Positions 19,171-29,281 of a stretch of 64,000 nt of DNA are shown here, in pieces. Under the pieces are notes generated by a model that saw only the letters and a list, made by a program, of their open reading frames with translations, was not told where the DNA came from and ran no database searches. The translations under genes were made by a program, and so were the position numbers. How positions within the stretch are numbered: the stretch's first letter is position 1; each line of letters begins with the position of its first letter. The stretch is from VXPQ01 sp965117025 (GTDB lineage Bacteria; Bacteroidota; Rhodothermia; Rhodothermales; VXPQ01), in contig OZ220746.1 of assembly GCA_965117025.1 (NCBI GenBank), positions 372,001 through 436,000 on the forward strand, given 5' to 3'.

Positions 19171-19415
19171 GGTTCAGGGCCGATATATCCGGCCAAATAA
19201 TTTACGGGACAGTGCGTTACCAACAGGATTACACGCGCCAAAAAAGATTTTTTTCCACACCCGTCCGGATATTATCCAAAAAGCGTGGTTTTGCTGCAAC
19301 ATATTCGGCAGTTGGTTGGTACGGTGCAGCAGCGTTTCCCTATGTTTTGCATTGCCTTTGTCATCGCCGGCCGCTTCCTCCGCGGCAACCACAAAGCGAT
19401 ATATTGCTCACCTGT
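19171..19415. promoter_or_regulatory. Divergent intergenic region before the TPR/envelope block
   Basis: These 245 bases lie between divergent genes and should hold promoters for both. An A/T run around 19239-19256 (six A, then seven T with a G between) is notable. A reading frame from 19110 is open through this stretch but lacks a convincing protein before the signal peptide at 19416. Confidence 0.4.
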
Positions 19416-22400
19416 ATGCGTTACCTTCTGACGCTTCTCGTTACGGCGCTTGTTTTCCTGTGTACCGGGCCTGCGGGAGATGTGTTGGGGCAGGATACGC
19501 CTGGTTCCGCCCCGGAGCGGGCGGAGCGGGTCTTTGTCGAAGCGCACGCCCTGTACACGACGCATCTGTACCGCGAAGCGACCCGGGCCTTCTCTGACTT
19601 CCGCAGGAGTCATCCCGATCATCTCCATGCGATCGACGCGCTGTATTATGAGGCCGAAGCACATCTGGCTCTCGGATTTCACGACGAAGCGATCGCCCTC
19701 TTCGAACAACTGGAAACAGAATACCCCGGGCATCCCCTTGCTTCAAAATCCCGTTTGGCCCTCGGCAATTTCTTCTACCTGAACGAGGAATACGATCAGG
19801 CGCTTGGCGTATTTTCGAACCTGCTCGACGACGATCCGAAGCCGGACATTGCAGCAAAAACCCTGTACCGAATGGGGGCTTCGGCGCGGCATCTTGATCG
19901 GAATGAGGAAGCTCTCGAGTATTTTGAGCGAGCTGCAAACGAGTACCGGGAAACCGAATATGCTCCCGTCGCCCTGTATGCAAGCGGATATACGCGGATC
20001 GGGCTGGCGCGCTACGATGAGGCCGCCGAAGCTCTTGAGCTGCTTGCCGCTCGCTACCCGGAATCGCCCCATGTACGGAATATCGGGCTGGCGCTGGCCG
20101 AAGTGTATTATGAACTCGGCGATTACGACCGGGTGTTGTCCGAAATCGAAAGGCGGATCGGCGGACTGGATGAGGCCGGGCGGGAACGCGCGCTCTTCCT
20201 GCAAGCGGAATCCCTCAATCAGTTGCGCGACAGCGAGCAGGCAATCGTTCACTACCGGCGCTTCCTTGATCGCTATCCCGGGAGCGCCTACTACCGGCGT
20301 GCGGTCTATGGCCTGGGATGGAATTACTATTTCGAGGGCGTACACCAGTGGGCCGCCGAACGGTTCGCGGAAGTCCGAAGCGGTCACGACGACGATCTGG
20401 CTGCCCGCGCCACATACTACGAAGCAATCAACCAGGACCTTGCTCTCGAGCCCCTTGCAGCCATTGCACTCCTTGAAAACTTTTTATCGCAGTGGCCGGA
20501 GCATGAACTTTCGTCCCATGCCCATTTCGAACTCGCCGTCCTGTATTACCGGCAACATCGCTGGGACGACGCCTATCGCGTTTTTGGCATACTGCAGGAA
20601 ACCTGGCCGGAGCACGATCTTGCCGGAGAAGCAGCGTACTACCGGGCCAATGCGGCCATCGCATTGGGGAATTTCGAGGAGGCTTTCAGCCATTTCGACC
20701 GCGCCGTCAATGCAGGAACCGCATCCGAACGCCTGCGAGAAGAAGTGCGCTTTCAGCGCGCCTGGCTATCGTACCGCAGCGCATCGTATCGGGAAGCAAT
20801 GTATGGATTTCTGGAAATCCATGAACTGTCGCCGCGATCGGAGCGCGGTCAGGAAGCATTGTTCTGGGCTGCCGAAAGCATCTATCAACTGGACAACATG
20901 GCTCGCGCGGAAGAACTCTTCACACGGTACATCCAGGACGTTCCTGAAGGGAAACACGTTACGGCCGCCTGGTATGCGCTCGGCTGGACATATTTCCGGC
21001 GCAGCCGGTACGGGGAAGCCGGGGAAGCGTTTCAGGTATTCCTGGACCGCCACCGCACCTCCGATGAAGACGGGTTTGTCTCCTATCAGACTGATGCCCT
21101 TCTGCGCCTTGCTGATAGCTACTATGCATTAAAGCAATACACAAATGCAATCCGGACATACCGCCTCGTTGGAGATCAGGGGGGCGACTACGCACTGTAC
21201 CAGATTGCACAAGCTTTCGACCACGCGGGAGAGGCCTATGAAGCCGTAAGCGCATTCCGGGAATTACTGGAATTTCATCCGGGCAGCCAGTGGGCTCAGG
21301 AAGCCCGCTACAGCCTTGGCCATCTCTTCTTCAGAAATCAGGATTACGACCAGGCCATCGAGGAATACAACGCGCTGCTCAGAACCTGGCCCCGGGATCC
21401 GCTGGCCGCAAAAGCACAGTATGGCATCGGGGACGCCCTGTTCAATGCCGGGCGCGCCGAAGAGGCCGTAGCGGCCTATCGCGTGGTGCTCGAAGAATAT
21501 CCCGGCAGTACATACGTTTCCGATGCCGCAGCCGGCATCCAGATCGCCCTGCTTTCCACCGGAGACACAGAAGCGGCGACAGTATTTCTCGATGAATTTG
21601 CCGAGCAAAATCCGGATTCGCCGGTCACCGATGAACTTCGGTTCCGGCTGGCTGAAATCAACTTGCAAAGCGGGCAAACAGACGAAGCCCTCGCCAGACT
21701 GCTTGATTTCATCCAGCAAAGCAGCAACGAATACTTGCGCTCTGAGGCTCACTATTACCTTGGAACCATTTTCGAAGAACGCGACGAACGCGAGGAAGCG
21801 ATCCCGCATTTCGTACAGGTGATCGAGGAATATCCCGGCAGCGAACGCTTTCCGGACGCATCTCTTCGGCTTGGCGGAATATACCTGCAAAGCGAGCGCC
21901 CACTGGAAGCGCTCGAAGTTTTTCAGCATCTCGAATCCGACAGTGACGGGGACCCGCGCCTTGTAGCGGAGGCCCGCTACGGGCAGGGCATGGCCCTGTT
22001 GCAACTGGATCGATCGGGAGAAGCGGAACAGTTGCTGCAAGACGCCATCGATGCGGCGCCCGACGCCGTGGAAACGTACCCGGCCTACCTTGGTCTTGCC
22101 CGCGTATACCAGGAAGCCCTGCACTACGAAGAGGCCGAGCCGCTGTACCGGCATGTGGCGCGCAACAGCCGGGATGAGACAGGCGCGGAAGCGCTGTATC
22201 GTCTCGGCGTGCTATTGAGAGAAACAGGACAGGCCGAACAGGCTCTGGAGGAGTTCAGTCGCCTGCCTGTGCTGTTCCTCGGATTCAACGAATGGGTCGC
22301 TCGCGGGTATCTGGAACAGGCCCGTACCTTTCAGGCGCTCGGGGAAATGGGGGAAGCCGCCAGTATGTATGATCTCGTGATCAGCGAATTCGGGGGAACC

Positions 22401-22442
22401 CCCCACGCGGTAGTCGCTGAACAGGAAAAAGAAATGCTCTAA
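19416..22442 (+). CDS. Large exported TPR-repeat protein
   Basis: The start at MRYLLTLLVTALVFLCTG gives a normal signal peptide and a 1008-aa product; the frame is open further upstream but without protein-like sequence. The rest is TPR repeats end to end, with many copies of an A...A..LFxQLxxxYPGHP-like unit, similar to the BamD/YbgF type used in periplasmic assembly. It probably serves as a periplasmic or outer-membrane scaffold. It leads a same-strand block that includes TolQ/TolR-like genes, so a role in envelope integrity or division is plausible. Confidence 0.85.
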   Translation: MRYLLTLLVTALVFLCTGPAGDVLGQDTPGSAPERAERVFVEAHALYTTHLYREATRAFSDFRRSHPDHLHAIDALYYEAEAHLALGFHDEAIALFEQLETEYPGHPLASKSRLALGNFFYLNEEYDQALGVFSNLLDDDPKPDIAAKTLYRMGASARHLDRNEEALEYFERAANEYRETEYAPVALYASGYTRIGLARYDEAAEALELLAARYPESPHVRNIGLALAEVYYELGDYDRVLSEIERRIGGLDEAGRERALFLQAESLNQLRDSEQAIVHYRRFLDRYPGSAYYRRAVYGLGWNYYFEGVHQWAAERFAEVRSGHDDDLAARATYYEAINQDLALEPLAAIALLENFLSQWPEHELSSHAHFELAVLYYRQHRWDDAYRVFGILQETWPEHDLAGEAAYYRANAAIALGNFEEAFSHFDRAVNAGTASERLREEVRFQRAWLSYRSASYREAMYGFLEIHELSPRSERGQEALFWAAESIYQLDNMARAEELFTRYIQDVPEGKHVTAAWYALGWTYFRRSRYGEAGEAFQVFLDRHRTSDEDGFVSYQTDALLRLADSYYALKQYTNAIRTYRLVGDQGGDYALYQIAQAFDHAGEAYEAVSAFRELLEFHPGSQWAQEARYSLGHLFFRNQDYDQAIEEYNALLRTWPRDPLAAKAQYGIGDALFNAGRAEEAVAAYRVVLEEYPGSTYVSDAAAGIQIALLSTGDTEAATVFLDEFAEQNPDSPVTDELRFRLAEINLQSGQTDEALARLLDFIQQSSNEYLRSEAHYYLGTIFEERDEREEAIPHFVQVIEEYPGSERFPDASLRLGGIYLQSERPLEALEVFQHLESDSDGDPRLVAEARYGQGMALLQLDRSGEAEQLLQDAIDAAPDAVETYPAYLGLARVYQEALHYEEAEPLYRHVARNSRDETGAEALYRLGVLLRETGQAEQALEEFSRLPVLFLGFNEWVARGYLEQARTFQALGEMGEAASMYDLVISEFGGTPHAVVAEQEKEML

Positions 22443-22520
22443 CCCATGTATACGCGCTTCTCCGGCATATACAGACGACGTTTCACCCGCCGTGCAACTT
22501 GCGTTGACGGGAGCGCGGTT

Positions 22521-24308
22521 ATGCGTACAGGCGCCTTCCGTAACGTATTCCCCACACGAAACGGATGCACAACCCGTTTGCTTGCATTGGCGATAGGCGT
22601 ATGTGCCGCCTTACCCGTCTATGCACAGGATACGGAAGAAGCAGCCCCCGTACTTCCCGACATTACTCCGCAGGTCGTGGAAATCCGGACGAGACTGGAT
22701 ATCTCGTTGCCATCGCTTCAAAGACAACCCCTGATCGGGTTCAACCCGCCGCCGCGCGTGGCTTCCGTTCCGGCGGACCGGAGACCCTATGCAGAAACCT
22801 ACAAGCAGAAAAGCGCCGATCTTCCCGAGAGCCCGCTGGCTGCGCTGGATCCGGAGCCTGTTGCATCCCTGAGCAGCGGCGCGCCGGGCCGGGGTATGGC
22901 GGAAGCCGCCGCCGGACGATACCTGGGGAGGCTGATCCGTTTCCATACCGAGCTGCCGCTATCCCGCAGCACGGCGTTCCATGCGCGCCTCGATTACGCC
23001 GGCAGCGAAGGCCATTCCTCCACTGATATACCCGAAAACATCTCGGCATCCTTCAATACGTTCGAGGCGCTTGTCGGCCTGCAACAGAAGACAAAGCCCG
23101 TTTCATTCGGCCTCGATCTGGATGGTCTTGTGCACGCCCGGCGTATGTATGGCGCCGTGCCAGGCGTCCGCCATATATCCGGTTTGCGAACGACGCCGCT
23201 GCGCACAGGTCAGGGCGGCGGCGGCGCAATATGGATCAAAACGAACGCCACGACGCAAGTAGATTTCCGTGCTCGCGCGCGATATAGCGTACATTCCTGG
23301 GAAACGAATGCAAACCGACCGGAATTTGAAGCCGGAAGCGACGAATTTACCCGCAACGAGTCGGGCTGGGGGCTGGAAAGCGAACTGGCGATCCCTGTAA
23401 CGAAAGGCGGTAAACTCGCGGGGGACGTACGCTACTCGCAACTCGGTTTCGATACGGAAGAAACAAGCAGTGTTTCGATGCTGGACGCTGGAGCCGGAAC
23501 CCGTATCCGTCTTGGCCCGCGACTTCATGTCATGGGAGGTATGCGCTTGCTGACCTTTACAGAGAGCGATTCGATTTCCTCTTCCTGGATCGCACCGGAA
23601 GCCCACCTCGATTTCCGGCTGTTGCCGGCTTTGCAGCTCTATGCACGCAACGATGCGCGTGCGGAACATCGCTCCACCACCTCCATGTACCGGGAAAATC
23701 CGTTCCTCGCGGATCGCCCGGTTGTACAGCCTACCGTCTATACTGTCGATATGCGGGTGGGGGGACGCATGCAGGTCGACGTAGTCGGGATTGATGTGCA
23801 TGGCGGCTACGCCAACGCTCCTAATTATCGCTATTTCGAGACGGCCGGGATCGACGAGTCCCGCGGATACGCCCAGGGCATGATAGCAGCCCGATATGCC
23901 GCGGCAACCATTGCCTACGCCGGCGGAGACCTGTCTGTCCATCTTCCGGCAGGGTTGAGCATAGCCGCAGGATTCACCCTCCGGAACGGAAAACTGAAGG
24001 AAGACGACACGGATATTCCTTATTTCGGCCCGGTTACAGGACGTGGAGCCCTTTCGTGGTCATTCCGAAACGGCAGGGGCTTCGTGCAAACCACACTGGA
24101 CTACGAGAGCGCACGGTACGTTATCGCCGGGAGCATGCACAAACTCGACGGTTACTTCGACGTAGATGTCAGCGCCCTGTACCCGATCACCCGGCGCATC
24201 GGGATATTGCTTCGCCTGGACAACCTCGTTGCCGGAAGCACAGCACGCTGGGAGCATTACGACCGGACCCCGTTCGGCATATCGCTCGGCGCCCGAACAC
24301 AATGGTAA
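22521..24308 (+). CDS. Outer-membrane beta-barrel protein (TonB-receptor-like)
   Basis: The start at MRTGAFRNVF places a signal peptide before VYAQD and gives 595 aa; a Met at 22446, 3 bases after the TPR gene stop, is the alternative. A Pro-rich linker (about 40-120) precedes a long region of alternating polar and aromatic residues ending GARTQW, as in outer-membrane barrels. It reads like the barrel of a TonB-dependent receptor without an obvious plug. It is co-oriented with the TPR gene and the HU/SPOR genes. Function unknown. Confidence 0.55.
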   Translation: MRTGAFRNVFPTRNGCTTRLLALAIGVCAALPVYAQDTEEAAPVLPDITPQVVEIRTRLDISLPSLQRQPLIGFNPPPRVASVPADRRPYAETYKQKSADLPESPLAALDPEPVASLSSGAPGRGMAEAAAGRYLGRLIRFHTELPLSRSTAFHARLDYAGSEGHSSTDIPENISASFNTFEALVGLQQKTKPVSFGLDLDGLVHARRMYGAVPGVRHISGLRTTPLRTGQGGGGAIWIKTNATTQVDFRARARYSVHSWETNANRPEFEAGSDEFTRNESGWGLESELAIPVTKGGKLAGDVRYSQLGFDTEETSSVSMLDAGAGTRIRLGPRLHVMGGMRLLTFTESDSISSSWIAPEAHLDFRLLPALQLYARNDARAEHRSTTSMYRENPFLADRPVVQPTVYTVDMRVGGRMQVDVVGIDVHGGYANAPNYRYFETAGIDESRGYAQGMIAARYAAATIAYAGGDLSVHLPAGLSIAAGFTLRNGKLKEDDTDIPYFGPVTGRGALSWSFRNGRGFVQTTLDYESARYVIAGSMHKLDGYFDVDVSALYPITRRIGILLRLDNLVAGSTARWEHYDRTPFGISLGARTQW

Positions 24309-24322
24309 GCCGGAGTACCTCC

Positions 24323-24529
24323 ATGTCTCAGAACGATGCCCGGAATCAGGTCAAGGATGCATTGGCGGAAATCGTCAGGGAAACGTTGGCAGCCCGCCAG
24401 CACATACAGGTGCCCGGCCTGGGAAGCTTTCGCATCGTACACCATGCAGCAACACGTATGCGCACGAAGCAGGGCGACATGGAGTTCATCCCCCCTCGGA
24501 ACGAAATCAGATTCACGCCACAGGCATAA
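24323..24529 (+). CDS. Short HU-like DNA-binding protein
   Basis: The 68-aa protein begins MSQNDARNQVKDALAEIV and has the HU/IHF core: GLGSF followed by the strand RIVHHAATRMRT, then a polar segment ending EIRFTPQA. It is shorter than normal HU (about 90 aa) and lacks part of the N-terminal helix pair, so it may be a reduced HU. It sits 12 bases before the HU-SPOR fusion gene; both have HU-type folds, so the pair may act together. The frame is open upstream but overlaps the barrel gene. Confidence 0.7.
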   Translation: MSQNDARNQVKDALAEIVRETLAARQHIQVPGLGSFRIVHHAATRMRTKQGDMEFIPPRNEIRFTPQA

Positions 24530-24541
24530 TGGAGTGCGGGG

Positions 24542-25393
24542 ATGGATGTGGACCTCACCCAGGAGATCGCGCGGCGCCTCGGGTCTTCCCCCGAAGCAGT
24601 GAGCCCTCTGTTAGAAGAGGTCGTACAGCGCATTCGCCAAAAAACGGCCCAGGGTAAAACAGTACGCCTTTCAGGAATCGGTATCTTTCAGGATCACGGG
24701 GCAGGACTCGTTTTCGAGCCCGATCCTGGCCTTGCCGAACGCATCAATGCGCCGTTTGCCGGCCTGGATGCTATTACGCTCAAACAACCGGCGCAGGGAA
24801 GCGAAACGAGCAAGGCTCGACGTGCCCGAAGGCCGGGCAGAAGTATGCCCCATGTCAGTCGAAAGCGCATGCGAAAGCGTTCACAAGAACACGTGCTGCC
24901 CGGAATTGGCATGATCGTTATCATCGGGATAATCGCCGCGGGCGCCTGGTTCATGTTGTCTGATCGAACTGCATATCCTGCCAGATCGGATATTTCGGCC
25001 AGCACCTCGGGAGAATCTGCAACCGGCGATTCCAGCGCTCCTGAAGACACACTGCGTGCGTCCGAAGCGCCCGCTGTCCTTGCCCCTCCCGCCACGAGCG
25101 ACCCCCTTACGGCTCGTCCCGCGCCGCTGCGGGGCGACGAAGACATTGACCGGACTCTCGGAGGCTATACGATTATCGTTTTCTCGGAAACCAACGAAGA
25201 GCGCGCCCGGAACGCAGCCCAAAGCTGGCGCGAGCAGGGGTTCCGGGTGATCATCCTTTCTGATATGCAGGACGGCGCTACCCGATACCGGGTAGGTGTC
25301 GGGCAATTCGGCCTTCTCGAAGAGGCCGCCCGAATACGGGATGCACTGGCGGGAAGCGAATTACCCCGGGATGCATGGGTTCTCCGTATTTAA
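24542..25393 (+). CDS. HU-like domain / transmembrane / SPOR-domain protein
   Basis: This 283-aa protein has three parts. Residues 1-75 form an HU-related fold (LSGIGIFQ resembles the HU GLGxF strand). Residues 119-139 are one membrane helix preceded by a very basic segment. Residues 205-283 are a SPOR domain (YTIIVFS...RAAQSWREQGF...YRVGVGQF). SPOR domains bind denuded septal peptidoglycan, so the C-terminus should be periplasmic and the HU part cytoplasmic. This bacteroidete-type fusion would link the chromosome or a cytoplasmic partner to the division site; that link is inference. Confidence 0.82.
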   Translation: MDVDLTQEIARRLGSSPEAVSPLLEEVVQRIRQKTAQGKTVRLSGIGIFQDHGAGLVFEPDPGLAERINAPFAGLDAITLKQPAQGSETSKARRARRPGRSMPHVSRKRMRKRSQEHVLPGIGMIVIIGIIAAGAWFMLSDRTAYPARSDISASTSGESATGDSSAPEDTLRASEAPAVLAPPATSDPLTARPAPLRGDEDIDRTLGGYTIIVFSETNEERARNAAQSWREQGFRVIILSDMQDGATRYRVGVGQFGLLEEAARIRDALAGSELPRDAWVLRI

Positions 25394-25474
25394 CATCTAT
25401 CTTTACCCGACCGGCATGAAACCGGCACATTCGCCCCGCTACACGTTCCATCGAATCCATTTGCCGTACACCCG

Positions 25475-26191
25475 ATGACGAATTCAACCTTGTTGCAACC
25501 CCAATCCGTTACTTTGCCCACTGATACGCTGGCGAATCTGTCGCAGGCCGCCGGACCGGAACAGACAAGCCTGCTGGATACCCTCATACTGGGCGGGTGG
25601 ATCATGATTCCGATCTTCCTCCTCTCCTTTGTCGCCATCTATCTGTTTGTGGAGCGACTCGTCACGATCCGTAAGGCAAAAACCGATCCGGAAACGCTGA
25701 CCCAACGCGTACGCGACTATGTCCAGGAAGGAGACGTCAAGGGCGCCATGGGATACTGTGAATCCAGCGATAAACCTGTCGCTCGTATTCTTCGCCACGG
25801 GCTGGAACGGCTGGGACGGCCCATATCCGAGATACAGGATGCCGTTCAAGCGCAAGGCAAGCACGAAACTTTCGAGTTGGAAAAGCGCACCGAACTTCTT
25901 GCAAGCATTGCAGGCATTGCGCCCATGCTGGGTTTTCTCGGAACGGTAACCGGAATGATTCAGGCCTTTCAGGAAATTCAGGTCCTTGAAGGCAACGTGA
26001 ATCCGAGCGTGCTCGCAGGCGGCATATGGGAAGCCTTGCTTACGACGGCGGCAGGGCTGGTCGTCGGTATCCTCGCCTTTTTCTTCTACAACTTTCTCCT
26101 GTCGAAAATCCGACGGCTCGTAAACGACATGGAACGTTCGGCCACCGATTTCATCGACCTGTTGCAGGAACCTGCACCACCGGAAAGATAG
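25475..26191 (+). CDS. MotA/TolQ/ExbB proton-channel protein
   Basis: The 238-aa membrane protein has a helix near residues 40-65 (GGWIMIPIFLLSFVAIYLF) and two more at about 150 and 190. The APMLGFLGTVTGMIQAF segment and the LLTTAAGLVVGI helix are the TolQ/ExbB signature regions, the first with the conserved Thr. With the TolR/ExbD-like protein downstream it forms a proton-driven motor that energises an outer-membrane or division process. ExbB and TolQ cannot be separated by eye. Confidence 0.92.
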   Translation: MTNSTLLQPQSVTLPTDTLANLSQAAGPEQTSLLDTLILGGWIMIPIFLLSFVAIYLFVERLVTIRKAKTDPETLTQRVRDYVQEGDVKGAMGYCESSDKPVARILRHGLERLGRPISEIQDAVQAQGKHETFELEKRTELLASIAGIAPMLGFLGTVTGMIQAFQEIQVLEGNVNPSVLAGGIWEALLTTAAGLVVGILAFFFYNFLLSKIRRLVNDMERSATDFIDLLQEPAPPER

Positions 26192-26290
26192 GCCGGTAGC
26201 CGGCGCCCTCAATACGGCGCCGCCCCATGCTCTCCACACCTTGATTGCGCAGGAACAGGCCGCTACCAAAGCCCGATATACTCAGGGATC

Positions 26291-26692
26291 ATGAACTTCA
26301 ACTTCTCCAGCAATAACAAGCCACTTTCGACGTACAGTCTGGCGGGGCTCACGGATATCGTGTTGCTCCTGCTGGTCTTTTTTCTCCTGACGTCGAATTT
26401 CATTCCCCAATTCGGCATTCAGGTGAATCTGCCACAGGCCGAAACCTCTGCTCCAATGGACGACCAGTACGTCTCAGTGGCCATTACTGCGGATGGGCAA
26501 TATTACGTGAACCAAAACCCGGTCCAGCGCGAGCAACTGGCAGACGCCCTGCGCGAAGCGAAAGGAGATCGAACCGCCCTGGTCCTGCGCGCCGACGAAG
26601 AAGCAACCGTGGCGCAGTTTGCACTGGTGGCAAACCTCGCACGCGCTCTGGATCTGCGCGTATTCATGGCCACGGAACGCGGCCGCCCGTAA
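26291..26692 (+). CDS. ExbD/TolR biopolymer-transport protein
   Basis: The 133-aa protein has one N-terminal helix with the essential Asp at position 22 (SLAGLTDIVLLLLVFFLLTS), followed by a periplasmic ExbD/TolR domain (VNLPQAETS..., VSVAITADGQYYVN). It partners the TolQ/ExbB-like protein 99 bases upstream. Only one ExbD-type gene is present, and no TonB or TolB/Pal gene follows directly. Confidence 0.92.
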   Translation: MNFNFSSNNKPLSTYSLAGLTDIVLLLLVFFLLTSNFIPQFGIQVNLPQAETSAPMDDQYVSVAITADGQYYVNQNPVQREQLADALREAKGDRTALVLRADEEATVAQFALVANLARALDLRVFMATERGRP

Positions 26693-26804
26693 TCTTTTCC
26701 GTTCTGCGGTCGTAATCTCGCACGCGGCATGCTTTTTGCTCCAATCGCTGCCGAACACGTAACGCTTGCCGGCCTTCGACCTGTTTCTTACTCCCTGCTC
26801 CTCC

Positions 26805-29213
26805 ATGCTCCGCAAACTGATTTTCATCGTTATGCTGGCGGGTGTGTCCAGCACCTGGGTCGCGCATGCCCAGCAACCCGTACATATCGTACGCGGACAG
26901 GTCCTTGACGCCCAAACGGGAGAATCCCTGCCGTCGGCCAACATACGGATCGAGGGAACGTATCGCGGCACCATCACCAATGCGGACGGCGTCTTCGAAA
27001 TAGCCATCGAGGAGATACCCGCCGAACTCGTGTTCAGGTACATCGGCTACGAATCGCAGCGCTACGCCATTGCGGACCGGTCGGTAGAGCAGATTGAAGT
27101 CCGCATGCAGCCGACCATCTACCGGATGCCGGAACTGGTCGTTACAGACGAGAACCCGGCCATCGGGATCATGCGCTGTGTCATTGACCGGAAACAGGAA
27201 CGCAGAGCCTTGCTCTCGTCGTATGCCGCAGAAGCTTATACCCGCTTCACCGTTTCGAACGATACGGGCATCGTGGCCATCATCGAAACGCTCAGCGATG
27301 TCTTCTGGGACAAGGAAGAGGGGATGCGCGAACTGGTCAAATCGCGGCGCCAAACCTCGAACCTGGGTATAGAACTGACCGATTACTTACCGGCAGCGCT
27401 GCTTATGGCCAATCTCTACGACGACGATATAGCGCTGGCGGGATACAATTTTGTGGGCGTAACGCACCCGGACGCACTCGACATATATCGCTTCGCGCTG
27501 CAGGACACGCGTCTTATAGACGACCGCCTTGTGTATGACATTACGGTTGCGCCGAAAAGTCGGCTGAGCACCGGATTTGTCGGAGAAATTGCGGTCCTTT
27601 CAGACGAGTGCGCCCTGCTTGAAGTCGCGCTGGAGCCGGGAGAAGCCTTCCTGTTTCCGCCTCCGGTCACAGGCATAAACGCCACGCTCTACCAGCAATA
27701 CGACTCTTTCGATGGAAGTGCATGGCTCCCGGTCGATTTTCGATCCGATATTGGCGTCGACATATCCTTCGGCCCCCTCCTGACCTTTCCGACCTTCAAA
27801 GTCAGGCAAGTCTCCCGCATCACCGATTACCGGATGGAAGCGGTTCTGCCGGATTCGCTCTACGCCGAGGGCAAATATCTCGGCATAGATCAGGAGGCTG
27901 TTGCCGCCGACACGTTGCTGGACCGTGAAGGCATTGCCGTGCCGTTCGAAGAGCCGGAGCAGGTGGCTTACGCCGGAATAGACAGTACCATGACGATCGG
28001 AAAGGCATTCGAGCCCACCGGTTTACTCATGCGACTTCCCGGCCAGACAGACGCACAGGCAAACCAGGACGACGAAACGGAAGAACCGGGCTTTTTATCC
28101 GGATTCATTGCCGGGACCGAGTGGGTGCAACCCCGTTTTCGCTTCAACCGTGTGGAAGGATTCCACGGAGGATTGTCCGCGGAATACGAATCGGATCGTT
28201 TTCACCTGGAGGGCGGCGGCGGCTGGAGCCGTGAACTGGAGGATCCATGGTCGTACGATATCTCGAGTGAAATCCGGGTCGGGTCGGAACGACGCGGCTT
28301 CGTCGGTGCATCGTATTTCCACGGGGTCGAGCCCCGGATACGGTCAAACTGGTACGGCGCCATGTATGCCACCATGTACAGTCTTTTCGGGGCGGGAGAT
28401 TATTTCGACTATCTTCATAACCGGCGAGTGCACATCTCCGGGGGATATGATCGGGACCGCCTGCGGATTACGCTTGCCGTGCACCGCGAAATCCCCGAAT
28501 CGGTCGAAGCGGTCACCGCCTACGATCTTTTCGCCAAACCGGGCAAGCCGCGCCCGAATCCACCGGTTTCAAATAAGGAACTACGATCTGCCTCGCTGAC
28601 CGTTCGTTATGGCGACCCGGCAGACCTGATGACCACGCTGTTGGGCGGCGGACGTTACGCCGAACTGGAAATAGAAGCGGGTGACGATGAAGATGTCTAT
28701 GAGGACTACGTACGCGTCGCCACAAACATCCGATGGACCTTTCCGACCTTTTTCTCGCGCAGATTTCTGCCGAATATGCTGTCCGTCCACCTAACGGGAG
28801 GTACGCACCTTGGAAGTCTGCCCGTTCAGCGATTTGGGATCATAGACGGCACCTTTGGGAACGGCTTTATCTTCGGCACACTACATACGCTGGTCGGGCG
28901 CCCGTACGAGGGAGACCGGTATGCCGGATTTTTCTGGGAACACAACTTTCAAACAACGCCCTTCGAAGTGCTTGGCCTGCAGGGCCTGGCGCAGCGAGGC
29001 TATGGCATCATTGTCGGCGGAGCCCACGCGCGAACCTGGATATCGCCCTCCGCCCCTGTCGAACGGCCCGACCTTCATCTCTCCCCGGAGGGCATGCATC
29101 ATGAAATAACCGTTGCGCTGAACGGTATTTTCGGCTTCCTGCAGGTCGGTTTTTCTCGCAGGCTCGATAAACCCGACCACAATATCGGTATCAGCATGAA
29201 GCGATTTTTTTAG
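26805..29213 (+). CDS. DUF5686 / carboxypeptidase-regulatory-domain outer-membrane protein
   Basis: The start at MLRKLIFIVMLAGV gives a signal peptide cleaved near AHAQ and an 802-aa product. Residues 25-110 form a CarboxypepD_reg-like domain (VRGQVLDAQTGESLPSANIRIEGT...GVFEI...FRYIGYES), found at the N-terminus of many Bacteroidota surface proteins. The rest matches the DUF5686 barrel-like family, ending SMKRFF with an aromatic terminal residue as in barrels. The function is unknown; outer-membrane location is inferred. Confidence 0.82.
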   Translation: MLRKLIFIVMLAGVSSTWVAHAQQPVHIVRGQVLDAQTGESLPSANIRIEGTYRGTITNADGVFEIAIEEIPAELVFRYIGYESQRYAIADRSVEQIEVRMQPTIYRMPELVVTDENPAIGIMRCVIDRKQERRALLSSYAAEAYTRFTVSNDTGIVAIIETLSDVFWDKEEGMRELVKSRRQTSNLGIELTDYLPAALLMANLYDDDIALAGYNFVGVTHPDALDIYRFALQDTRLIDDRLVYDITVAPKSRLSTGFVGEIAVLSDECALLEVALEPGEAFLFPPPVTGINATLYQQYDSFDGSAWLPVDFRSDIGVDISFGPLLTFPTFKVRQVSRITDYRMEAVLPDSLYAEGKYLGIDQEAVAADTLLDREGIAVPFEEPEQVAYAGIDSTMTIGKAFEPTGLLMRLPGQTDAQANQDDETEEPGFLSGFIAGTEWVQPRFRFNRVEGFHGGLSAEYESDRFHLEGGGGWSRELEDPWSYDISSEIRVGSERRGFVGASYFHGVEPRIRSNWYGAMYATMYSLFGAGDYFDYLHNRRVHISGGYDRDRLRITLAVHREIPESVEAVTAYDLFAKPGKPRPNPPVSNKELRSASLTVRYGDPADLMTTLLGGGRYAELEIEAGDDEDVYEDYVRVATNIRWTFPTFFSRRFLPNMLSVHLTGGTHLGSLPVQRFGIIDGTFGNGFIFGTLHTLVGRPYEGDRYAGFFWEHNFQTTPFEVLGLQGLAQRGYGIIVGGAHARTWISPSAPVERPDLHLSPEGMHHEITVALNGIFGFLQVGFSRRLDKPDHNIGISMKRFF

Positions 29214-29250
29214 GCCCTGCAGAGCGCTGCTGCATAGTGGTAACAGGCCC

Positions 29251-29281
29251 TAAGTGAAAGAGGGTTTCACAACATCTTTTT
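29251..29281 (+). terminator. Candidate intrinsic terminator between convergent genes
   Basis: GTGAAA at 29254-29259 and TTTCAC at 29265-29270 form a 6-bp stem with a 5-base loop, followed by a T-rich stretch (ATCTTTTTC). The stem is short and AT-rich, so termination is only possible. It lies between the DUF5686 gene and the convergent comM gene. Confidence 0.3.
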
